A stretch of DNA of 64,000 nt from Zygnema cylindricum (Eukaryota; Streptophyta; Zygnematophyceae; Zygnematales; Zygnemataceae): the NCBI GenBank assembly GCA_037447655.1, contig JBBHKE010000135.1, positions 95,332 through 159,331 on the forward strand, given 5' to 3'. The notes below the pieces were generated by a model that did not search any database, was not told where the DNA came from, and was given only the letters and a program-made list of their open reading frames with translations. Each line of letters starts with the position of its first letter. The stretch's first letter is position 1. The translations under genes were made by a program, and so were the position numbers. Below, piece by piece: positions 55,801 to 64,000 of the stretch.

Positions 55801-57730
55801 ATAAATAGGGAGGGCAAGAGGGAGAGAGAGTGACAATGAAGGAGTGGAATAGGAAGTGAGGGAAAGGGAAGGGGGAAAAGGCAGGGGAGGGGGAGAGGGA
55901 AAGAGAGAGGGAGGGGGTGTAGGGGTGGGAGCAGGGACGGGGGAAAAGTGAGAGAGAGGGCGAGGGTGTTCACAAGAGTGGGGAAGACGGAGAGGAGGAG
56001 AGGAGGGCAAGCGAGAGGGGGATAGGGTGAGAGATAGAGAAGGGGAGGGGGCAACAAGCAGTAAGGGAATAGGGAGGTAAGGAAAGGGGAAGATAGGAAG
56101 AGGAGGAGAGAGTGAGGGGGAGAGAATGGGCAAGAGACAAAAATAGGGGGAGAGGGGGGAGTGAAGTAGAAGAGGGGGTAGAGAGATGGGAAGATAAGGC
56201 ATTTAGAGGGACAGAGGGAAAGGGGGGAGGAGAGTTTGAGGTGGAGGATGAGATATTGAGAGAGGAAAAGAGCGAGGAAGAGGGAAAAGGATAGGGAGGG
56301 GGGGGGAAGAGAGACTGAGGAAAATATGGGAAGATGCTGAGAGGGGGGAAAACAAGAGAGGGAAAGAAGGAGCGAGGGTGGTGGAGGGCGAGCGGGAGGT
56401 GGGTGTTATTGGGAGAATATAATTGTAAGAGGGTAAGGAAAAGAGGGAGAAGGGGAGAAAGAGAGAGAGAGAGTGACGAAGTGGGGTTGGGAGAGGTCGT
56501 GGGTGAATGCGAGGGCGAAAGGGAGAGGGAGAGGGAGACGGCGAAAGGGGGATGGCGAGAGAAAGAGAAGAAGGGGAGGTATAGATTGATATTGTGGGGG
56601 AGTAAGGTGAAAAGAGGGGGAGAGGGAGAGAGGGAGATGGAGGGGGAGAGGAGGGTAGAGGGAGAGAGGAGAGAGGGGTAGAGAGAGGCAGAGGGAGAGG
56701 GAGGGAGAGTGGGAGGGGAAGAGAGTGCGAGAAGGATAGAGTGATAGATGAATATAGAGATATAGGGTCATATTGGGAGAGGATAATAGAGGAGGATCGA
56801 AGAATGGAAATAATTCGCAAGTTTGGGAGAGTGGGAGAGATGTAGATGGGGAATAGGGAGAGAGGGAGAGGGGGAGCTGGGGATATGGGGGGGTCGGAAG
56901 GGAGACAAGGGAGCGGAAAAAAGGTGTTGGAGAGAGGGTAAGAGAGGGGAGAGGGGAGAGGGGAGAGAGGAAGGAGAGAGGGGAGGGGGGAGGGGGGAAG
57001 GGGGAGAGGGGAGAGGGGAGAAGGTAGATGGGAGAGGAGAGAGGGGAGAGAGTACGAGATGGGGAAAGGGAGGAGATAGAGGGGGAGGGAAGGGGTCGGG
57101 GTAGGTGAAGTTTAGGGGGAGTGGAGGAAAGAGTTTATGATGGGGGGAGCAGAATGAAGAATATTGGGAGAGTGAGATAGAAGAACGAGAGAAGAGGAAA
57201 GGGTGAGGGAGAAAAAGAGGCTAACTGGTAAAGTTGGCGAAACGAAGATGTGGTAAGCCATCAAGGGTGAGCGGGGGCGCGGGGAAGAGAGAATAGAGAA
57301 AGAGGGGGAGAGAGGGAAAGAGGAATAGTGGAAGAGGGAGGGATGGGTAGACCTTAGAAGAGATGGGGAGGGAGGTGGGGAGGGTGTAAGAGGGGGAGGG
57401 TTCGGGTGCGGGGAAGGTGGACGAGAGAGGGTGGCCCAAGGTCGAAAGGGGGGTGGGGGAGAGAAAGTGTGGAATAGGAGGAGGGTGCGAGATGGAAAGT
57501 AAAAGCGGGGTAGAGGGGGAGAGAAAAGGGAAGTCATACGGAGAGGGAGAGGATTGGATGATAGAGGAGAGGGGGAGATGCAAAGGCAGAGGGAGTGAGG
57601 GAGGGAGAGAGAGAGCAAGAGAGCAAAAGGGAGAGAGAGGGGCCTTGAGGGTTAAAGAAGTTGAGAAAGAGAGATAAAGAGAGTGGTGATGAAATAGGGG
57701 GAGAAAAAGGGAGAGGGGGATAGGAAGAGT
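55801..57730 (+). repeat. 1.9 kb polypurine tract
   Basis: Nearly pure G/A on the + strand, with GGGAGAGGG, GAGAGAGAG and GGGGAGAGGGGAG runs and occasional T/C breaks. It could base-pair imperfectly with the 54130-55372 tract across the 420 bp module in a single-stranded transcript. The 205-, 168-, 141- and 120-residue minus-strand frames are artefacts. Confidence 0.92.
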
Positions 57731-57850
57731 GTCTTTTTATTAATACATGAAAGTAATAATTTGTATTCTAATATTAACAATTTATAAACGACTCTTCAAT
57801 ATTTGTAATTATAATAAATAGATAATACTTAACACTTACTGATGTTAACA
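57731..57850. other. AT-rich spacer between tracts
   Basis: About 120 bases of AT-rich sequence separate the purine tract from the next pyrimidine tract. No motif shared with the modules was found. Confidence 0.5.
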
Positions 57851-58370
57851 TTTTTTTCTCTCCTCCACCCCCCCCTCCCCCTCCGACTCTCTCCCTCTCC
57901 CACTTCCCCTCACCCCCATTCTCCTATCCAATTCTACCCCTCCCTCCCTATCCCTAAATATTCATCCTTAAATCCCCGCCTACCCCTTCTCATTTTCTCT
58001 CTTCCACTCCCTCATTCTCTCACTATTCCCTATATCACCACTCCTATTCCCTTTCACCCACTCTCTCTCTCTTCCATTGACCATCGCCCTATTCCTCCTT
58101 CCCCATTTGCCTCTTCCCTCTCTTCCCCTCTCTTTACCTCTTCATCTCCCCCTCTATCGATCCTCCTCTCTCACTATGTCTCTCCCACTCTCTCTCTCTC
58201 CCTCCCCCGCCTTCCCCGCTCAGAACTTCGCCACCACCCTTCCTCCCCTTTACCATCGCCCTCTGCCTCTTCCTCTCTCTTTCTCTCCCTTTCTCTCTCA
58301 CCATTCCTCTTCCTCTTGCCCTCCCTTATCCCCCTTTCCCCTTATTATCCCTCAGCTTTTCAGCAAATAA
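57851..58370 (+). repeat. Polypyrimidine tract before the copia fragment
   Basis: About 515 bases of C/T-rich sequence precede the copia fragment without a conserved module between them. If the composite once continued, the copia insertion or a deletion removed its module. Confidence 0.9.
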
Positions 58371-58419
58371 TGAGTTTATGATATAGGAAGAGAAGACATC
58401 ATTTTAGAAAAACACTAGG

Positions 58420-60482
58420 GAGTCATGGATGAAGGGAAGTTTATAGATCCCTTCAAATACACTAAACCGGTTAGAGTTAGAATTGAATCCGAAAATGAAT
58501 TAGATTTAGATTCTTCTAACCGAACTCTGGTTCAGCCTGACCTTGCACAGGAAGAGAAAATTCTGACCGAGAGTGACCCTCTTTTGGAGTAAAAACATCT
58601 GATTCAAACCAAGGAAGAAAACGAGGAAAGACCAGAAATGGAAGATGAACGTCTAGAGATGGACTCCACGGATAGGGGAGAAGATGAAGTTGTTTGGAAA
58701 AAATCCGAGATTACCCTCCATTCCAACGTCAGGGTTTGAAGGAGGAAAGAGAAGCGACAAGAGACTTCAAGAGTGACAACTGAACAACAAGGTAACTAAG
58801 CTGTCACATTTGAGCGAACCTCAAACTTACTTGGAAGCAGTTAATAGTCCAAAACGTAGATGGATGACAACTATTAATTATGAGATGGCTTCGTTATGGA
58901 AGCAAACACATGGGAATTGGTGGATTGTCCTCCGGAGAGAAAGCCAATAGGTTGTAAGTGGGTATTTAAGTTGAAACTCAATCCGGATAACACTTTCGAG
59001 CGATACAAGGCCAGATTAGTGGCCAAAGGGTTCACACAAAAGGAGGGAATCGATTGCGAGGAGACCTTCTATCAGTTGTTAGATTTCACTCCCTCCGGAT
59101 TATACTTAGTCTAGCGGCAGCGGAAGACATGGAAGTGCACCAAATGAACATCGATACCACTTTCTTACACGGAGAATTAGAAGAAGAAATCTTCATGCGA
59201 CAACTAAAAGGATTTGTGGAGAAAGGAGAAGAAAGTAAGGTGTGCAGATTGATAAAGTCTCTTTATGGACCAAAGCAAGCTCCACGCACATGGAACAAGA
59301 AGTTGGATGAGTTTTTGACGAGTTTGGAAAATATCCCAATCAGTTCGGATCATTCCATCTATCTATTTGAGGATGACGAAGGTATAATTTTTATTGCCTT
59401 GTATGTTGAAAATTTGCTTGTTTTGTGTAAATCAATGAAGAAAATTAATAGATTGAAAAAGGATCTAAATAGTAGATTTGAAATGAAAGACTTGGGGGAG
59501 GTAGAGTATATTTTTGGAATTCAGATGGAGAGGGATAGAGAAAAGAAAACGATTAGACTAACTCAAAAGGAAGCAATAGGGAATATACTTGATAAATTTC
59601 AAATGGATAAAACAAATAGTTGTACGACTCCAATGAACTTAAAGAAGGAAAATGAGGGGAGCTAAGAAGAGGGAGTCTTGATCTTAGATAATGAGTTAGG
59701 ACTTGAGGAAAGCAAGTTTATGCAAACTATTCCGTACAAACAAGTTGTCAGTAGTTTGATTTATTTTATGAAATGTACTCGTCTTCATATAGCAGCATAT
59801 GTGGGGGTATTAAACAGGAGTTTGAATGATCCTAAGAAGAATGATAGGGAAGCAACCAAAAGGGTCATGCAATACTTGATAGGAATGAGAGATCAGTGGT
59901 TCCGTTTGGGAGGAGATGACACTGACATCACCACTTGGAGTGATACTAGTTATGGGGATGCTCCGATGAGGAGGTGTACTTCTAGGTATGTGTTGGTTGT
60001 TAGTAATGGGGCACTACTTGGAGTGATGCTAGTTATGGGGATGCTCCGATGAGGAGGTGTACTTCTAGGTATGTGATGTTTGTTAGGAATGGGGCTTGCT
60101 GTTAGAGCAGTAAGCGACAAAAGGTGATTGCTCAGTCCACCTTCGAGGCTGAGTATATGGCCTCTTGTTCGGCTATGCAAAGAAACAAACGTGGGTGAAA
60201 ACTTTGCTTCAAGAACTTGGATATATGAATAGTGAAATGCAAAAGATATTTTGTGATAATCAAGCTGCGATTGCAATTGCAACAAACCGTAAACATCACT
60301 TTAAAGCATATCATATGGATATTCGTTTGAGCTTTGTTAGAGAAAAGGTTGAGAATAAAATAATTAGTTTGGAATACAAACCGGATGGAGAGATGTTAGC
60401 AAAGATGATGACTAAGCCGGTTCCCTCTCTCAAATTGATATTTCGTAGGGAGAAGGGTGGATTAAAAGAAAAGATAGACTAG
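58420..60482 (+). pseudogene. pol: Copia pol pseudogene: RT and RNase H
   Basis: The frame enters RT at about 58815 (EPQTYLEAVNSPKR), shifts near 58890, and continues MEANTWELVDCPPERKPIGC, KWVFKLKLNPDNTFERYKAR and LVAKGFTQKEGIDCEETF. It shifts again near 59066 and is then open for ~200 codons: DTTFLHGELEEEIFM, SLYGPKQAPRTWNKKL, the catalytic YVDD now YVEN, LGEVEYIFGIQMER. After a stop at 59663, YKQVVSSLIYFMKCTRLHIA follows, then RNase H with TSRYVLVV and, after the 83 bp duplication, CDNQAAIAIATNRKHHFKAY and AKMMTKPVPSLKL (60165-60482). Upstream of RT, 58420-58800 is the integrase-RT linker with stops. Gag, protease and integrase are missing. Confidence 0.92.
59934..60099 (+). repeat. 83 bp tandem duplication in RNase H
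   Basis: Units 59934-60016 and 60017-60099 both read CTTGGAGTGAT.CTAGTTATG and contain GATGCTCCGATGAGGAGGTG and TACTTCTAGGTATGTG. Because 83 is not a multiple of three, the second unit shifts the frame and ends the plus-strand RNase H frame at 60052. Three or four substitutions separate the units. Confidence 0.92.
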
Positions 60483-60495
60483 AAAATAAAGGGAG
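60483..60495 (+). promoter_or_regulatory. Polypurine tract of the copia element
   Basis: AAAATAAAGGGAG directly before TGTTGAAAAAGGG is the expected primer site for second-strand synthesis at the 3' LTR. The sibling elements have GGGAGTGA (6951-6957) and GGGGAGTG (minus, 12326) at the same place. Confidence 0.65.
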
Positions 60496-60649
60496 TGTTG
60501 AAAAAGGGTATTTTATAATCTATATATTTAGTCGGTCTATGGTCATTTTGCAAATCTCATACTTGTTGTAGTCTCTAAGAGCTGGCAGGTTGCCATAGGT
60601 GCCTCATGCAAATGAGAAGATAAGCAAAAGATATAGCTCTTGCAAATGT

Positions 60650-60716
60650 TAGGCTGCCAGAGACAGGATTTGATCCTATGACCTCTCGGATGACAGCCAT
60701 ACGGTATAGGCATCCA
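60650..60716 (-). repeat. tRNA-like remnant inside the LTR
   Basis: On the minus strand, AGGATCAAATCCT forms a T-arm-like stem-loop with B-box-like GGATCAAATCC. Upstream, GGATGCCTATACC and GGCTGTCATCC could be decayed D- and anticodon-arm sequence. It cannot fold as a complete tRNA. A SINE head or captured tRNA is possible; chance similarity is not excluded. Confidence 0.35.
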
Positions 60717-61231
60717 CCTTATCTAGTATGTCTTGAAGATTCAATGCACTTAATGTGTTTGATAAACAGTTAAATAGTGACGTGGTGACACAATCCATTT
60801 AATGTCTTAACAAATATAATTGGAAGGAGAGTACATTACAATAAAAAAATACTGTGCTGCACGAAATAAACGAAACCACATTTAATTTTAACGGACGAAA
60901 TTAAATGTCATTTGCAATCCAAAGAACCAAAATTTCAACGGTCAATTTGGGACGACGACCGATGAAATTCAACAGTCAACAGGGTAAGAATTTCAACGGT
61001 CAACATCATTAAACACGTCGTCAAGATCGAATTGCCGCCATTGATCGCCGAATTACAAACGGATGGCACGCGTGAGTGCCGGAATGGTGGGAAGACTTTT
61101 TAGCTGTACTTCGTCAAAATGAAGGAAAGTGACACGTGGCATAATCGTATTGGATATCGCAGAAGAAAAACACACAACGGCGACAAATAATTTGCCACGT
61201 GACAAACCTAGAGTGGTGCCGCATATTTCCG

Positions 61232-61239
61232 TATATAAA
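61232..61239 (+). promoter_or_regulatory. TATA box of the copia LTR
   Basis: TATATAAA followed by GTACGG, near two G-box-like CACGTG sites (CACGTGGC at 61132, CCACGTGAC at 61196). This combination is common in plant promoters and would make the LTR stress- or light-responsive if it were active; that is inference. Confidence 0.45.
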
Positions 61240-61425
61240 GTACGGCGACTACCGTATTTTCTATATACATTATTTAGTGTGCTGCAATTTGATTGATCTA
61301 GAAGAGTTGTGAGTAGGTTCTTAGGACTTAGACAATTTTTTGAAAGTCCTCTCTCCTTGAGGTAATCTGTATAAATTGAGGCAATCTGTATAAATTTGTT
61401 GTTTTTGAACAACCATAACTTAATG

Positions 61426-62029
61426 CTCAGGTGAGCGATTTCAGTGATTTTTTTTGCAATGGACTCAAGGGAGTCCAGGCTACACAGGGATGTAGTCAGT
61501 CATAGTTTTTGCTTGTTTTTGCTTTCCAGGGCGGCACTTATTCATTGCCAAATTCAAAAGTACATATATTATGCTAGAGGCTTTAAATAAGCTGGAAATT
61601 CTGAGTACCAATGGAGGTCACAGAATTACACAATGTGTGAGAGCTCGAAGTAAGCGGTTGAAAAAGGATCTTGATATTTTATGTTGTTTACATGTTTACT
61701 TCCACTACTACGTTCATCGCCGTTCATTTTTGTAAGCAAAAACTGTACGGAATATACTAAAAGCATGAAATCGACGAAAATTATGCAGTTTTTGTAAAAA
61801 AACAGTAATCCGTACGAATTGGACAACAACGGACGAGACTGTCTTCGCGCGAGGACATGAAGCGACGTCTTTATTTTGGAGTTTTCCGTACATTATTTCC
61901 ATATGAGAGTTATATGCATTTTACAAAAGATTAAAAAACGAGAAAAAATACCGAAATTCTTAAAAATGTCAAAATCCTTACGAATGAGATATCTATTTCA
62001 ATAAAAGCAAGTATTATAAGAATTTTTTT
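61426..62029. other. Unassigned sequence
   Basis: No gene was recognised. GGACTCAAGGGAGTCC (61461-61476) is a short perfect-stem hairpin followed by AGGCTACACAGGG. The minus-strand frames at 61626-61902 show no domain. Confidence 0.4.
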
Positions 62030-62400
62030 AGTGTTATTAACTCTGATTTGGATTTTTCACTTTTCTAAAAAAAACCTTTTACTCTAATTTATTCATAACT
62101 CTAGTCTGGGTAAACTTCACCCATAATGAATTTGCAATCTATAACTTTACACTAAAATAGGTACGAATACAAAATCTGACAAATTGTACACCGTCGTGTC
62201 TTTTTACTGTTATTAACTTATATCTCTAATTTGGGTTTTCACCCATATAAGAAATACTCGATCAATTTCTTTACGCTAAAATAGGCACGATCTCAATTTT
62301 CCTTTTTCACTGAGCGCAGTTTTGCGTGCGTTCACGATTATTTAATCCATGTTTCGTCTTTATTACTTAATACAGTACCATTTTGTATGTGCCTCCACCA
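62030..62400. mobile_element. MITE interior relics
   Basis: Two successive stretches (GTTATTAACTCTGATTTGG at ~62032 and GTTATTAACTTATATCTC at ~62210, each followed by T-rich sequence and TACACTAAAATAGG or TACGCTAAAATAGG) resemble the interiors of the MITEs at 31900-31990, 36050-36130 and 41320-41460. Clear TIRs are missing. Confidence 0.45.
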
Positions 62401-64000
62401 AAGTTTCCTCTAACATCACCCTGCTCATGTATAGTTCACCGTTTATCACAGTTCACGTTTATCGGATCCCAATAGGTATGTTCTTACTTAAACCAGGTAT
62501 GTTCGTACTTAAACCTTTAACATAATATCATGGTCGGTCAATAGTGCACTCGGAATGAAATCCCACGAGTCAAGTTACTTGCACCGTAAGAAGTTACCAC
62601 CCATCGGCTTGCATACATGTTAGACTCCTTGGTCTGTGTTTCAAGATGGGTCGGATGGAAAAAAGATGTGCCGATGTATTATTCCGTGTGAGGTGTTTTA
62701 TTTTTGTGCGTATACATTACACACATGAAAATTTTAATTCTGAAGTTTCCCAATTTGACGACGAAGGCGTGTACGCCTTCCTTCGTGGAAGCTTCTTTTC
62801 CGTGTTTTTTGGAAGGAGGTATTTTCAGGAAGGAGATAGGAGTTTACCCCTTTAATAGTGTGCTTGATTTGTAAGCTAGTATAAAGATTATTTAAGCAGC
62901 ATAGTGCAGCATCATAATTATCCTTGGTTTAACTTTGGATAAATTGAGGAGTATAGATGTACATCTTTAGTGATCCATTAAGAGAGAGAAGTGAAGATAC
63001 TTTGTGGTCAATTTAGAGATGTTGAGGATCCTTAGAGATCCAATTAGAGAATAGAGGTTTTAAAGAGTGTGGTCATTTTGAGTGATCTTTAAAGAGTGAA
63101 GAGAAAAGAGAAGAGACAAGAGTTGTTGTAAAAGAGGCTACTGCTGAAACACTTGTAATTCTTTCGGCCGATTATCCTCTTTTATTTTTATAAGCTTCCG
63201 CTGTCTATGATTTTATGTTTTTTTTTTAGGATTTATTTTGAGTGGGAATTTTATATTCAGGTCCAACAAGAGAAACAAACGAAATATAAAAAAAAACGAA
63301 GTAAAATAGGTGGAAACAAAAACACATTTTTTAGATGTGATGTTTGCATATCAGACATGCAACTGTCAATTCTCTCACCCTTTTGAATCCTCTCCTCCAT
63401 CCATCCATTTTTCATGACTAAATAAACTTAAGCATGTAAAAAATAAAATAAGATAGTTTAGCATTACAAAAGGACAATGTAACTTATAGAAGTAAGAATT
63501 TATATATCGCCGATGAAAAGTCGAAAGATATATATGTTGTTTGCACATTGTTTAAGGGTACTTTAGGGTTTTTTAAATTAAAGTTACCTATTTTTACGAT
63601 CTAATATCTATCTTTTTTTATTATTATCCCTTTTCAGTCCGTATCGTCGTTATTGTTTGTTTTTTATCTTTTAAAGTTTATTGTTACAATTATTGATTAC
63701 TTGTTTTCATTGTTTTTGAATTTTTATTTTTATTATCATCATTTAGTAGTTCTATTTTTTTTTTTATTTGATAATAGCACCGTTAATCAGTCTAATTAAC
63801 ATTTACTACGATAATTGAAGATTTACTTTTCGTATGATTTCTCATATCTATTGGAACAGTTATTATAACCATCATTATTTTTACCATTATCCATCATATT
63901 TTATTATCTTTAATTTGATCCTTTTTATTGTTAAAATTATCAAAATTATTATTAACGTTATTTTTCATGATCCAGTGGAGACATTAGGGAGATGATTACA
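62401..64000. other. AT-rich sequence without recognised genes
   Basis: 62560-62860 has a short open frame (62646-62855) of unknown nature. The stretch 62880-63270, with GAGA-rich sequence, ACACTTGTAATTCTTTCGG and a final GGTCCAACA, looks like the R/U5 end of an LTR, but no partner LTR or coding region supports it. From 63400 the sequence is AT-rich with ATTATT/TTTATT runs to the window end. Confidence 0.4.

Larger units (their letters stand above)
60496..61425 (+). mobile_element. 3' LTR of the copia element
   Basis: It starts TGTTGAAAAAGGG after the polypurine tract. A TATA box (TATATAAA, 61232-61239) lies ~740 bases in. The 3' end is estimated near AACCATAACTTAATGCTCA (~61425), since no primer-binding site or second LTR is available to fix it. 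Three short direct words ATTTCAACGGTCAA / TTCAACAGTCAAC lie at 60932-61005. A minus-strand frame (61053-61412) has no recognisable domain. Confidence 0.55.

Noticed and set aside
58900-60482. Active copia element
   Set aside because: Catalytic YVDD is YVEN, there are two frameshifts, a stop and an 83 bp duplication, and gag, protease and integrase are missing.

Overview
The window is repeat-dominated nuclear DNA of a eukaryote, most likely a streptophyte (green plant lineage). The evidence is degenerate Ty1/copia and Ty3/gypsy pol fragments with plant-type motifs, hAT transposase relics, TA-flanked MITEs and tRNA-derived SINE-like sequences. No bacterial gene organisation, rRNA, CRISPR array or convincing intact host gene is visible. 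The species cannot be fixed from the sequence.

Layout. 0-7.8 kb: a truncated minus-strand copia-type LTR, a minus-strand gypsy pol fragment, and a plus-strand degenerate copia element whose right LTR runs on into the start of another gag. 7.8-13.3 kb: small repeats with RNA polymerase III-like boxes, a 291-306 bp tandem dimer, a 447 bp tandem duplication, and the first copies of an unusual composite made of a polypyrimidine tract, a conserved module and sometimes a polypurine tract. 13.7-18 kb: about 3.9 kb of almost pure C/T on the + strand, containing another module. 18.6-20.9 kb: a second copy of the 9.0-9.5 kb segment running into a 1.7 kb GGGA array. 21-31 kb: DNA-transposon territory, with hAT-like short elements (one nested insertion resolved by target-site duplications at both levels), mariner/Stowaway-like MITEs, a foldback and a long-TIR element. 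31.2-34.5 kb: an AT-rich 31 bp minisatellite with orientation switches, enclosed by short inverted repeats. 35.7-40.7 kb: a decayed hAT element on the minus strand, its non-coding end carrying a MITE within a MITE. 41.9-45.9 kb: gypsy gag and protease remains. 47-52 kb: a second copy of the same hAT on the plus strand, split by a 1,447 bp solo LTR whose empty site is visible in the first copy. 52.2-54.1 kb: a second copy of that LTR. 54.1-58.4 kb: the largest pyrimidine-module-purine composite. 58.4-61.4 kb: a copia pol pseudogene with its 3' LTR. 61.4-64 kb: AT-rich sequence with MITE relics.

No intact autonomous element is present. Every reading frame with recognisable homology is broken by frameshifts, stops or lost catalytic residues, and the very long Pro/Ser-, Leu/Ser- or Glu/Gly/Arg-rich open frames are products of C/T or G/A tracts. 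The strongest candidate for something undescribed is the composite repeat family at 10.3-11.5, 12.7-13.3, 16.3-17.5 and 54.1-57.7 kb. The nested-insertion histories are the best-supported structural results. All boundaries and identities were judged by eye without alignment software.
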